A stretch of 64,000 bases of DNA from positions 62,001 through 126,000 of the forward strand of contig NZ_JADYUD010000002.1 of the NCBI RefSeq assembly GCF_021531595.1, given 5' to 3'. The stretch is from Fusobacterium perfoetens. GTDB taxonomy: Bacteria; Fusobacteriota; Fusobacteriia; Fusobacteriales; Fusobacteriaceae. This document shows, in pieces, positions 1 through 8,227 of this stretch; position 1 is the stretch's first letter, and each line of letters opens with the position of its first letter. The notes below the pieces were generated by a model. That model was not told the DNA's origin and searched no databases. It worked only from the letters and a program-made list of their open reading frames with translations. Position numbers and translations under genes: made by a program.

Positions 1-1
1 T

Positions 2-601
2 TTAGGTTCAACTGGAATATTAAACCCTATGAGTGAAGAAGCTCTTAAAAATTCTCTTTATACAGAACTTAAAGTTTTAAAGGAAAATAGAGGTGGAGAT
101 TTTGTAATTTTTTCTTTTGGAAATCATGGAAAAAAATATTGTGAAGAACATGGACTTAATACAGAAAGAATAATTGTGATGAGCAATTATGTTGGTTTTA
201 TGCTTGAGAGCGCAGCAGAATTGGGATTTAAAAAGATTTTTCTTGTCGGGCATATAGGAAAGGCAGTTAAAATTGCAGGAGGAATATATAATACTCACAG
301 CAGAACAGCAGATTGCCGTATGGAAATTATGGGAGCAAATGCTTTTCTTATAGGAGAAAGTTATGAGAATATAATGAAAATTTTAAAATCAAATACAGTT
401 GAAGAAGCTTGTGAATATGTAGAGAAAAAAGAGCTTTTTAATTTGATAGCAGATAAGGCAGCACAAAAATCAAAAGAATATGTAAGAGATGAAAAAATAG
501 AGTGTGAAGTCATGCTTTTTGCTTTCAGTGGAAAAGAACTTGGACACAGTAAAGGATTTTATAGACTTTTAAATGAGGTGCAGAAAAGTGAAGAAGATTA
601 A
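2..601 (+). CDS. cbiD: Cobalt-precorrin-5B C1-methyltransferase, C-terminal part
   Basis: The gene is cut by the left window edge and its frame is open from base 2. CbiD methylates C1 of cobalt-precorrin-5B with S-adenosylmethionine in the anaerobic cobalamin route. The visible 199 codons begin in the family motif GSTGILNPMSEEA and continue through a stretch with VGHIGKAVKIAGG and NTHS, which are typical of the CbiD C-terminal half. The next gene (cbiE) starts inside its last codons, so the two are probably translationally coupled. The missing N-terminal half should lie just upstream of the window. Confidence 0.93.
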   Translation, partial: LGSTGILNPMSEEALKNSLYTELKVLKENRGGDFVIFSFGNHGKKYCEEHGLNTERIIVMSNYVGFMLESAAELGFKKIFLVGHIGKAVKIAGGIYNTHSRTADCRMEIMGANAFLIGESYENIMKILKSNTVEEACEYVEKKELFNLIADKAAQKSKEYVRDEKIECEVMLFAFSGKELGHSKGFYRLLNEVQKSEED

Positions 602-1223
602 TGTTGTAGGTCTTGGAACTGGGAATATAGATTATCTTACAGGAGCAGGAATAAAATGTATAAAGTCTGCTGATATAGTTATAGGAGGAGAGAGACAGCT
701 TGAAGATATATCTTCACTTTTAAATTTATCACAAGAAAAATATATTTTAAAAAAACTTTCAGATACAGTGGAATATGTACAGGAAAAAATATCTGAAAAA
801 GAAATAACTGTAGTAGTTTCAGGGGATACAGGGTTTTACAGTTTTTTGAATTATCTTAAAAAGACAGTCCATAACGGAGTTTTTAATGTAGTTCCAGGTA
901 TATCATCTTTTCAGTATCTTTTTGCTAAATTGGGAGAGACTTGGGAACATTATAATTTATACAGTGTTCATGGAAGAGAGATTGATATTCCAGAAGCTTT
1001 AAAAAACAGTACTGCAGGTATTATTCTGCTTACAGATGATAAAAATTCTCCTTATTATATAGGAAGGATTTTGATAAAAAATAATTTTTCAAATATAAAA
1101 ATGATAGTTGGGGAAAGGCTTTCGTATCCTGATGAAAAAATAACAGAATTTTATGCAAGAGATATTGAAGAGCATAAAAGAGATTATAAAATGAATGTGC
1201 TTATTTTAAAAAAGGAGAAATAA
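588..1223 (+). CDS. cbiE: Cobalt-precorrin-7 C5-methyltransferase CbiE
   Basis: This is a tetrapyrrole methylase. It adds the C5 methyl group, working with CbiT, which does the C15 methylation and C12 decarboxylation. The nucleotide loop GLGTGN lies at residues 8-13 and SGD near 78-80, both usual for the fold. I place the start at GTG 588 because GAGGTG at 575-580 is a good ribosome-binding site 7 bases upstream. An in-frame ATG at 573 would add five residues but has no clear site. The start lies inside cbiD and the stop shares a base with the cbiT start. CbiE and CbiT are separate proteins here, whereas aerobic organisms fuse them as CobL. Confidence 0.93.
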   Translation: MKKINVVGLGTGNIDYLTGAGIKCIKSADIVIGGERQLEDISSLLNLSQEKYILKKLSDTVEYVQEKISEKEITVVVSGDTGFYSFLNYLKKTVHNGVFNVVPGISSFQYLFAKLGETWEHYNLYSVHGREIDIPEALKNSTAGIILLTDDKNSPYYIGRILIKNNFSNIKMIVGERLSYPDEKITEFYARDIEEHKRDYKMNVLILKKEK

Positions 1224-1801
1224 TGGGGCATATAGCAGATAAAGAATTTATAAGAGGGGAAGTTCCCATGACAAAACAAGAAATAAGAGCTGTGTCTGTA
1301 GCAAAGTTAAGATTAGAAAAAGACTCAGTTCTTATTGATGTGGGAGCTGGAACAGGATCAGTTGGAATAGAGGCAGCTACATATATTTCTTTAGGAAAAG
1401 TCTATGCCATAGAGAAAAAATCTGAAGGAATAGAACTCATAAAAGAAAACATAAAGAAATTTAGTATAAAAAATTTGGAAGTAATACAAGGTACAGCTCC
1501 TGATGACTTGAGTATCAAAAAATTTAACAGAATGTTTGTGGGGGGTTCATCTGGAAGACTTGATTCAATAGTTGAATATTTTATAAAATATTCTGATGAA
1601 AAAAGTATTATTGTTATTAATGCTATAACTTTGGAAACTATTTCAGAAATAAAAAATATATTTGAAAAATATAAAATAACAAACAGTGAAATTATAAATA
1701 TGAGTGTAGCCAGAGGGAAAAAAATAGGAAATTATACAATGATGTATGGAGAGAATCCAATTTACATAGTAACAGGAGAAAAAGGAGATTTTAATGAGTA
1801 A
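1223..1801 (+). CDS. cbiT: Cobalt-precorrin-6B C15-methyltransferase (decarboxylating) CbiT
   Basis: A 192-residue class I SAM methyltransferase. Motif I, LIDVGAGTGSVGIE, is at residues 37-50 and binds S-adenosylmethionine. The N-terminal GEVPMTKQEIRA is typical of CbiT, which methylates C15 and removes the C12 acetate carboxyl of cobalt-precorrin-6B. The length matches stand-alone CbiT. The start ATG overlaps the cbiE stop by one base, with GGAG just upstream in the cbiE tail, and the end overlaps cbiL by 8 bases, so it is tightly coupled in the operon. Confidence 0.94.
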   Translation: MGHIADKEFIRGEVPMTKQEIRAVSVAKLRLEKDSVLIDVGAGTGSVGIEAATYISLGKVYAIEKKSEGIELIKENIKKFSIKNLEVIQGTAPDDLSIKKFNRMFVGGSSGRLDSIVEYFIKYSDEKSIIVINAITLETISEIKNIFEKYKITNSEIINMSVARGKKIGNYTMMYGENPIYIVTGEKGDFNE

Positions 1802-2513
1802 ATTTTATGGAATAGGAGTTGGAGTAGGAGATCCTGAAATGATAACTATAAAAGCAGTGAATGCTTTAAAAGAATTAGATATAGTAATAGTTCCTGATGC
1901 AGGAAGAGATTTTGAAAGTACAGCCTATTCAATAGCTAAAAATTATCTTAAAGAGAACTGCACAATTATTAATATGGAATTTTCAATGAATCCAGATATA
2001 AAGAAAAGGCAGGAAGAAAGAATTAAAAACAGTAAAATTGTTGAAGAATATTTAGATACAGGAAAGAATGTAGGATTCTTAACAATAGGAGATCCTATGA
2101 CTTTCAGTACTTATGTATATCTTCTTGAAAATATTTCAGATTTTCATGAAGTTGAAACAATAGCTGGAATTTCTTCCTTTGCTGATATGAGTTCAAGATT
2201 TAATCTTCCTCTTGTAATGGGAAATGAAACTTTAAAAGTTGTTCCTCTTCATAAAAAGTGTGATATAAAAAAAGAAATAGAAAGTGCAGATAATATTGTT
2301 TTTATGAAAGTGGCTCTTAAATTTAAAGAACTTAAAGAAGCTATAAGAGAAACAGGAAATATGAACAATGTTTTAATGGTATCTGAATCAGGAAAAGAAA
2401 GTCAAAAAATTTATTTTAATCTTGATGAAGTTGACAGTGAAAATGTACCATATTTTTCTACAATGATTTTAAAAAAAGGAGGAGTGGAAAAATGGAAAAA
2501 GTTTATTTCATAG
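1794..2513 (+). CDS. cbiL: Cobalt-precorrin-2 C20-methyltransferase CbiL
   Basis: A 239-residue tetrapyrrole methylase that methylates C20 of cobalt-precorrin-2, the first committed ring methylation after the branch from siroheme. GVGVGDPE is at residues 8-15 and the TIGDPMTFS loop near 98-105. The specific N-terminal pattern (VPDAGRDFESTA) fits CbiL/CobI and not the other methylases in this operon. The ribosome-binding site AAAGGAGA lies in the cbiT tail and the ends overlap both neighbours. CobI, the aerobic counterpart, cannot be separated by eye, but the company of cbiD and cbiG makes the anaerobic enzyme the natural reading. Confidence 0.93.
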   Translation: MSKFYGIGVGVGDPEMITIKAVNALKELDIVIVPDAGRDFESTAYSIAKNYLKENCTIINMEFSMNPDIKKRQEERIKNSKIVEEYLDTGKNVGFLTIGDPMTFSTYVYLLENISDFHEVETIAGISSFADMSSRFNLPLVMGNETLKVVPLHKKCDIKKEIESADNIVFMKVALKFKELKEAIRETGNMNNVLMVSESGKESQKIYFNLDEVDSENVPYFSTMILKKGGVEKWKKFIS

Positions 2514-3259
2514 GTGCTGGCCCTGGAGATCCAGAACTTATTACAGTAAAAGGGCAGAGAATTATAAAAGATGCAGATGTTATAATATATGCAGGTTCTC
2601 TTGTGCCTAAAGAAGTAATAGACTGTCACAAAGAGGGAGCTGAAGTTTATAACAGTGCTGTTTTAAATCTTGAAGAAGTTATGGATATAATGATAACTGC
2701 AGCAAAAAATAATAAAAAAATAGCAAGAGTACATACAGGAGATCCTGCTATATTTGGAGCTCATAGGGAACAAATGGATATTCTTGATGAAAATGGAATA
2801 GAATACGAAGTTATACCAGGAGTAAGTTCATTTCTTGCAGCAGCTGCAGCAGTAAAAAAAGAGTTTACTCTTCCAGATGTAAGTCAGACAGTAATATGTA
2901 CGAGACTTGAAGGAAGAACTCCTGTTCCTGAAACAGAAAGCCTTGAAAGCCTTGCTTCACATAAAGCATCAATGGCAATATTTTTATCAGTGCAGATGAT
3001 AGATGAAGTTGTAAAAAAACTTCTGGTTCATTATTCTCCAGATACTCCAATTGCTGTTGTTCAGAGAGCAACATGGGAAGATGAAAAAATATTAATGGGA
3101 ACTCTTGAAAACATAAGTAAAAAAGTAAAGGAAGAGGGAATAAATAAAACAGCACAAATTCTTGTAGGCCGTTTCCTAGAAGAAAAATCAAACTATTCAA
3201 AATCAAAACTTTATGATAAATATTTTACTCACGAATATAGAACAGGGATAAAAAAATAA
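2492..3259 (+). CDS. cbiF: Cobalt-precorrin-4 C11-methyltransferase CbiF
   Basis: A 255-residue tetrapyrrole methylase that adds the C11 methyl group to cobalt-precorrin-4. GAGPGDPE is at residues 8-15, YAGSLVP near 33-39 and the HTGDPAIFG loop at 81-89. YAGSLVP is characteristic of CbiF/CobM. The start overlaps the cbiL tail by 22 bases and is preceded by AAAGGAGG at a good distance. The next gene, cbiG, follows after 16 bases. CbiG opens the delta-lactone made after this step, so the neighbour fits the pathway order. Confidence 0.94.
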   Translation: MEKVYFIGAGPGDPELITVKGQRIIKDADVIIYAGSLVPKEVIDCHKEGAEVYNSAVLNLEEVMDIMITAAKNNKKIARVHTGDPAIFGAHREQMDILDENGIEYEVIPGVSSFLAAAAAVKKEFTLPDVSQTVICTRLEGRTPVPETESLESLASHKASMAIFLSVQMIDEVVKKLLVHYSPDTPIAVVQRATWEDEKILMGTLENISKKVKEEGINKTAQILVGRFLEEKSNYSKSKLYDKYFTHEYRTGIKK

Positions 3260-3275
3260 TAAAGGCAGGAAGATT

Positions 3276-4259
3276 ATGAAACTTGCAGTTATAACAGTTA
3301 CAAATAAAGGTGTAGACAGAGCTTTTTCAATAAAATCAAAGATAGAATGTGATATTTTTACAATTTCTAAATTTATGAGAGAAGGAACTTTTTTAATTGA
3401 GGGAAGGCTGCAGGAATTTTATGGAAAAATAAATTTAAAATATGATACATTTCTTTTTATAACAGCAGCAGGAATAGCAGTAAGAACCATAGCTCCTTTT
3501 ATAAAATCAAAAGATGTAGATCCAGCAGTATTGAGTATGGATGAAGAGGGAAATTTTATAATTTCACTTCTTTCAGGACATCTTGGAGGAGCAAATGAAG
3601 CAGCTGTTATTTTGTCTGAAATCACAGGTTCTGTACCTGTAATTTCAACAGCTTCAGATGTATCTGGAAAAATAGCAGCAGATACAATAGCTTTAAAAAT
3701 AAATGGAAAACTTGAAAGCCTTGAATCAGCTAAAAAAGTTACAAGCCTTGTTGTAGCAGGAAAAAAAGTAGATATAAAAATTCCTGAAAACATGGAAGGT
3801 GAAAATCCTGAAGGAGTAATAATAATTTCAAATAGAAAAAATATAGAAATTTCTCATATTATTCCAAGAAATATTGTGATAGGAATAGGATGTAGAAGAG
3901 AAAAAGAGGGAATAAAAATAATAGAAGCTATTAGAAATTCCCTTGAAAAATATAATCTTTCAGAAGAAAGTATCAGAATATTTACAACTGCAGATGTAAA
4001 GAAAGATGAGAAAGGAATATATGAGGCAGCAGATTTTTTTAAAAGGAAAGTTGAAATAATTTCCTGTGAAGAAATAAAGAAAATAGAAAAAAATTTTGAG
4101 CAGTCTGAATTTGTAAAGAAAACAATAGGAGTAGGAGCAGTTTCAGCTCCATGTGCTTTTATAACTGGAAAAGGAAAAGGAAAATTTTTAGCTGAAAAAC
4201 TTAAATATGATGGAATAACTATTTCTATTTTTGAAGAGGAGACAAAAAAGAATGGATAA
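3276..4259 (+). CDS. cbiG: Cobalt-precorrin-5A hydrolase CbiG
   Basis: CbiG opens the ring-A lactone of cobalt-precorrin-5A and releases acetaldehyde, a step unique to the oxygen-independent route, so it diagnoses the anaerobic pathway. The 327 residues show the usual order: an N-terminal domain containing SGHLGGANEA (100-109), a variable middle, and a C-terminal domain that starts near VIGIGCRREK (201-210) and ends with a VGAVSAPCA segment. The site GCAGGAAG precedes the ATG. The last 8 bases overlap cbiH. Confidence 0.94.
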   Translation: MKLAVITVTNKGVDRAFSIKSKIECDIFTISKFMREGTFLIEGRLQEFYGKINLKYDTFLFITAAGIAVRTIAPFIKSKDVDPAVLSMDEEGNFIISLLSGHLGGANEAAVILSEITGSVPVISTASDVSGKIAADTIALKINGKLESLESAKKVTSLVVAGKKVDIKIPENMEGENPEGVIIISNRKNIEISHIIPRNIVIGIGCRREKEGIKIIEAIRNSLEKYNLSEESIRIFTTADVKKDEKGIYEAADFFKRKVEIISCEEIKKIEKNFEQSEFVKKTIGVGAVSAPCAFITGKGKGKFLAEKLKYDGITISIFEEETKKNG

Positions 4260-4989
4260 AAAAGGAAAAATTTATGTTGTTGGTATAGGGCCTGGAAATA
4301 AAGAAAATATGACTTTCAGAGCTTATAATACCATAAAAGAATCAGATATAATAATAGGGCATAAAACTTATATTGCTCTTGTGGAAAAAATATTTCCAGA
4401 TAAGAAAACAGTAAAATCTGCGATGAAAAAGGAGGTGGAAAGATGTGAAGAAACTTTAAAACTTGCAGAAGAAGGAAATGTTGTAGCCCTTATTAGTTCA
4501 GGAGATGCAGGAGTATATGGAATGGCAGGAATAATGCTTGAAGTTGCAGGAGATTCAAATATTGATGTGGAAATTATTCCAGGAGTGACATCTTCAAATG
4601 CTTCAGCTTCAGTTGCAGGAGCTCCACTTATGCATGATTATGTTACAATATCTTTAAGTAATCTTCTTACAGATTGGGAACTTATAAAAAAGAGAGTGGC
4701 TCTTGCTTCAGAAGGAGATTTTGTAATTTCTCTTTATAATCCAAGAAGTAACGGAAGACCTGAGCTTATAAATGAAGCTACAGAAATTATACTTAAATAT
4801 AAAAGCAAAAACACTCCTGTTGCTATTGTAAGAAATACTGGACGGGACGGAGAAAGCTGTGACATTACAACACTTGAAAAAATGCTAGATTTTGAAATAA
4901 ATATGTTTACCACAGTTATAATCGGAAATTCAAAAACTTTTATAAAAAATGGAAAAATGATAACACCGAGAGGATATAAGGTAGATTAA
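4252..4989 (+). CDS. cbiH: Cobalt-precorrin-3B C17-methyltransferase CbiH
   Basis: CbiH methylates C17 and contracts the macrocycle in the anaerobic route. GIGPGNKENMT near the N-terminus, SSGDAGVYGMAG in the middle and YNPRSNGRP further on are typical of CbiH/CobJ. The frame is also open from TTG 4231, but ATG 4252 has a good upstream GAAGAGGAG and removes a tail unlike the family, so I start there; this gives 245 residues. The gene overlaps the end of cbiG by 8 bases and is followed after a single base by cbiJ. Confidence 0.94.
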   Translation: MDKKGKIYVVGIGPGNKENMTFRAYNTIKESDIIIGHKTYIALVEKIFPDKKTVKSAMKKEVERCEETLKLAEEGNVVALISSGDAGVYGMAGIMLEVAGDSNIDVEIIPGVTSSNASASVAGAPLMHDYVTISLSNLLTDWELIKKRVALASEGDFVISLYNPRSNGRPELINEATEIILKYKSKNTPVAIVRNTGRDGESCDITTLEKMLDFEINMFTTVIIGNSKTFIKNGKMITPRGYKVD

Positions 4990-4990
4990 G

Positions 4991-5749
4991 ATGGATTGGA
5001 TAATAGGCGGGACAAAAGACTCAAGAGATTTTATAAATATTTTATCAGAAGATAAAAATATAGATTTAAAAAATATTATTCTTACTACAGCAAGTGATTA
5101 TGGAAAAAAACTTGCAGAAGAAAGTGGGGTATATGCAATGTCCCTGCCTATGAATGAAGAACAGATGAAAATATTTATTTCTGAATACAGCATAAAAAGA
5201 ATTTTTGATTTAAGCCACCCTTATGCACAGGAGGTATCTCTAAATGCAATGAGGGCAGCAGAAAGCCAGAAAATAGAATATTTTCGTTTTGAAAGAGAAA
5301 ACCTTGGATATAAAAATAGTATAGACTTTACTTCAGCAGAGGAAATGGCAAGGTTTATTGAAAAACTTGAAGGAAATATTCTTGTTACTTTAGGAAGTAA
5401 TAATATTCATGAATTTAAAAATTTAAAAAATCTTGAAAATATATATTTCAGGATTCTGCCTGTTTCTGAATCTATAGAAAAAGCAGAAAAAGCAGGAATA
5501 AAAGCAAAAAATATAATTGGAATTCAAGGGCCTTTTTCAAAAGAATTTAATAAGGCAATTTATAAAAATTATAATATAAAATATGTGGTTACAAAAGAGA
5601 GCGGAGCAACAGGAGGAGAAGCTGAAAAAATGGAAGCAGCTTATGAAATGGGAGTTGTTCCTTTAGTTCTTAAAAGACCAAAAATACAATATACATGGGT
5701 TACATGTGAAATGAAAAAAATAAGAGAAAAGTTTAAGGAAGGATATTAA
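4991..5749 (+). CDS. cbiJ: Cobalt-precorrin-6A reductase CbiJ
   Basis: A 252-residue CbiJ/CobK family protein that reduces cobalt-precorrin-6A with a nicotinamide cofactor. The N-terminal IIGGTKDSRDF is the family nucleotide-binding signature, DLSHPYAQEVSLNA is another family block, and VVTKESGATGG near the C-terminus is diagnostic. It starts one base after the cbiH stop and ends with its TAA directly against the hemC ATG, which suggests ribosome re-initiation. Its product is the substrate that CbiT and CbiE act on next. Confidence 0.93.
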   Translation: MDWIIGGTKDSRDFINILSEDKNIDLKNIILTTASDYGKKLAEESGVYAMSLPMNEEQMKIFISEYSIKRIFDLSHPYAQEVSLNAMRAAESQKIEYFRFERENLGYKNSIDFTSAEEMARFIEKLEGNILVTLGSNNIHEFKNLKNLENIYFRILPVSESIEKAEKAGIKAKNIIGIQGPFSKEFNKAIYKNYNIKYVVTKESGATGGEAEKMEAAYEMGVVPLVLKRPKIQYTWVTCEMKKIREKFKEGY

Positions 5750-6652
5750 ATGTTAAGAAATAAAATAGTAATAGGTACAAGAGGAAGTATACTTGCAATG
5801 GCTCAGACAGAGCTTGTAGTTCAAATGCTTAAAGAAAAATTTCCTCAAATGATATTTGAAATAAAAGTAATAGTAACTACAGGGGATAAAGATATGAGAA
5901 CAAACTGGGGAGATAAAAGTGTATCTCTAAAAAGTTTTTTCACTAAAGAGATAGAGAAAGAACTTTTAGAAAAAGATATAGATCTTGCAGTTCACTCAAT
6001 GAAAGATATGCCTGCTGTAAGTCCTGAAGGGTTAATTTGTGGAGCAATTCCAATAAGAGAGGATAACAGAGATGTTTTTGTTTCAAGAACAGGAAAAAAA
6101 CTTATGGATCTTCCTGAAAATCCTGTAATAGGAACAAGTTCTTTAAGAAGAGCTGTTTCAATTAAAGATTTAAGACCAGATGCAGAAATAAAACCTATAA
6201 GAGGAAATATTCATACAAGATTAAATAAACTTGAAACAGAAGGATTTGATGGAATAGTTCTTGCAGCAGCAGGACTTATAAGAGTTGGACTTCAGGACAG
6301 AATAACACAATTTTTTTCAAAAGATGAAGTTATGCCTGCTCCTGCTCAGGGAGCTCTTTGTGTTCAGTGCAGAGAAGATGATAAAGAAATTTTAGAAATG
6401 CTTGAAAAAATAGTAGATAAAGATACAACAGAAGTAATAGCAGTTGAAAGAGAATTTTCAAGAATTTTTGATGGAGGATGTCATACTCCTATGGGATGTG
6501 CAGCAGAAATTGTAGGAGATGAAATAATAATAAAAGGAATTTATTATAACGGAGAGAAATTATATAGAGGAACACACAGAGGAAAAAGAGAAAAAGGAAT
6601 CATTCTGGCAGATGAACTGGCAGATAAAATTAGAGGGAATATAAATGGATAA
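5750..6652 (+). CDS. hemC: Hydroxymethylbilane synthase (porphobilinogen deaminase)
   Basis: HemC joins four porphobilinogens into hydroxymethylbilane. The 300 residues are the usual size. Visible motifs are IGTRGSILAMAQT near residue 8, AVHSMKDMP at 80-88 with the catalytic Asp, and FDGGCHTPMGC near 240-250, whose first Cys (244) would carry the dipyrromethane cofactor. Placement in the cbi operon, with cobA-hemD next, means this copy feeds corrin synthesis directly. HemA, HemL and HemB, needed for the earlier steps, are not in this window. The end overlaps cobA-hemD by 8 bases. Confidence 0.96.
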   Translation: MLRNKIVIGTRGSILAMAQTELVVQMLKEKFPQMIFEIKVIVTTGDKDMRTNWGDKSVSLKSFFTKEIEKELLEKDIDLAVHSMKDMPAVSPEGLICGAIPIREDNRDVFVSRTGKKLMDLPENPVIGTSSLRRAVSIKDLRPDAEIKPIRGNIHTRLNKLETEGFDGIVLAAAGLIRVGLQDRITQFFSKDEVMPAPAQGALCVQCREDDKEILEMLEKIVDKDTTEVIAVEREFSRIFDGGCHTPMGCAAEIVGDEIIIKGIYYNGEKLYRGTHRGKREKGIILADELADKIRGNING

Positions 6653-8123
6653 AAACACAAAAGGAAAAGTTTATGTTGTAGGAGCAGGATGCGGAGATTT
6701 TGAACTTCTTACACTTAAAGGAAAAAGATGTATAGAAGAAGCTGATTGTATCATCTACGACAGACTTATAAATAAAAGAATATTAAATTTTGCCGGAAAA
6801 AGAACAGAATTTATATATCTTGGTAAAGAGAACACAGAGGGCGGACTTATTCAGTCTGAAATTAACAATAAGATTGTTGAAAAGGCTCTTGAGGGAAAAA
6901 CAGTAGTAAGGCTTAAAGGAGGAGACCCTTTTGTTTTCGGAAGAGGGGGAGAAGAGATAGAGAAAATAGCAGAAAATAATATTCCTTTTGAAATAGTTCC
7001 AGGAATAACTTCTGCAGTGGCTGTACCTGAATATGCAGGAATCCCTGTTACACATAGAGGAATTTCTAAATCTTTTCATGTATTTACAGGAATGACAGCA
7101 AAAGATAATAAGTTTCATGATTTTGAACCAATTGCAAAACTTGATGGAACACTTATTTTCCTAATGGGAATGAAAAATTTAAATCTTATAACAAAAGAAC
7201 TTATAAAATATGGGAAAAATCCTAAAACACCAACTGCTGTAATTGAGAAGGGGACAACTGGAAAACAGAGAGTAATAACTGGAACTCTTGAAAATATTTT
7301 TGATATAGCAGAAAAAGAGAAAGCAGTTTCTCCTGCAGTGATTGTAATAGGAAATGTTGTTTCAAAGAGAGAAGAATTTAAATGGTTTGAGAAAAAAGAT
7401 CTTTTTGGAAAAAATATACTTGTTACAAGAGACACTGCACAGGGAGAAGTTTTTTGTCGTGAAATTGAAAAATCAGGGGGAAATGCAGAACTTTTATCTT
7501 TTTTAAAGATTCAGGACAAAATGATGAACTTTGATTATTCGGTTTTAAAAAATTATCAGGCAGTTCTTTTTAATTCTCCTAATGGGGTGAGATTTTTCTT
7601 TGAGCATATTCCAGATATGAGAGTTTTAGGAAATATAAAAATAGGAGCAGTTGGGGCAAAAACAAAAGAAGAACTTGAAAAATTTAAAATTAATCCTGAT
7701 GTGATGCCTGAAAAATATCTTACAGCAGATCTTGCTGAAGAAATTTTAAAAATCACAGAACCAAATGACAGAATTCTTATTATAACATCAGACATATCTC
7801 CGTGTGATGACATTGAGTGGAGCAAAAAATATAACAGAAGATTTGAAAAATTTGTTGGATACAATACAATTTTTAATTTAAAGTCTAAAAAAGAAGTGGA
7901 AAAGATTTTAGAAAATGTTGAATATATAACTTTTTTAAGCTCTTCAGCTGTAAAATCTTTTATAACTAGTTTGGAAAAAGACATTTCGTGCGTAAAAAAC
8001 CTAAAAGTTATATCTATCGGACCATCAACAAGCAAAACTTTAAAAAATTTTAAAATCAATATCTTTTCGGAAGCTATTGATTATACAGCAGATGGAGTGA
8101 TTAGTATTTTACGAAAAGAATAA
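6645..8123 (+). CDS. cobA-hemD: Uroporphyrinogen-III C-methyltransferase / uroporphyrinogen-III synthase fusion
   Basis: A two-domain enzyme of 492 residues. Residues 1 to about 245 are the SAM uroporphyrinogen-III methyltransferase (VVGAGCGDFELLTLKG at 11-26, VRLKGGDPFVFGRGGEE at 88-104, VPGITSAVAVP) that makes precorrin-2. Residues from about 250 onward match the two-lobed uroporphyrinogen-III synthase, starting at GKNILVTRD. Fusing the two lets the unstable uroporphyrinogen III pass straight to methylation. Similar CobA-HemD fusions are known in anaerobes. It is the last gene of the operon; I saw no terminator hairpin before the next promoter. Confidence 0.93.
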   Translation: MDKNTKGKVYVVGAGCGDFELLTLKGKRCIEEADCIIYDRLINKRILNFAGKRTEFIYLGKENTEGGLIQSEINNKIVEKALEGKTVVRLKGGDPFVFGRGGEEIEKIAENNIPFEIVPGITSAVAVPEYAGIPVTHRGISKSFHVFTGMTAKDNKFHDFEPIAKLDGTLIFLMGMKNLNLITKELIKYGKNPKTPTAVIEKGTTGKQRVITGTLENIFDIAEKEKAVSPAVIVIGNVVSKREEFKWFEKKDLFGKNILVTRDTAQGEVFCREIEKSGGNAELLSFLKIQDKMMNFDYSVLKNYQAVLFNSPNGVRFFFEHIPDMRVLGNIKIGAVGAKTKEELEKFKINPDVMPEKYLTADLAEEILKITEPNDRILIITSDISPCDDIEWSKKYNRRFEKFVGYNTIFNLKSKKEVEKILENVEYITFLSSSAVKSFITSLEKDISCVKNLKVISIGPSTSKTLKNFKINIFSEAIDYTADGVISILRKE

Positions 8124-8138
8124 ATTTGTGAAAAGTAC

Positions 8139-8167
8139 TTGAAAATTTTCTCTAAAAAAAGTATACT
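8139..8167 (+). promoter_or_regulatory. Sigma-70-type promoter of threonine ammonia-lyase
   Basis: TTGAAA at 8139-8144 and TATACT at 8162-8167 are separated by exactly 17 bases, about 60 bases upstream of the ilvA start. The ilvA gene therefore probably has its own transcript and does not rely on the cobalamin operon. Confidence 0.7.
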
Positions 8168-8227
8168 CTGATTGAAAACAAAATAGTTTTTATGAATAAA
8201 AACGGTTTTAAGTAGGAGGAATGTAAA

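Noticed and set aside
2865-3206. Antisense frame over cbiF rich in Leu and Phe
   Set aside because: It is a shadow of a confidently identified gene; runs of GAA and AAA codons on the sense strand give such frames on the other strand.
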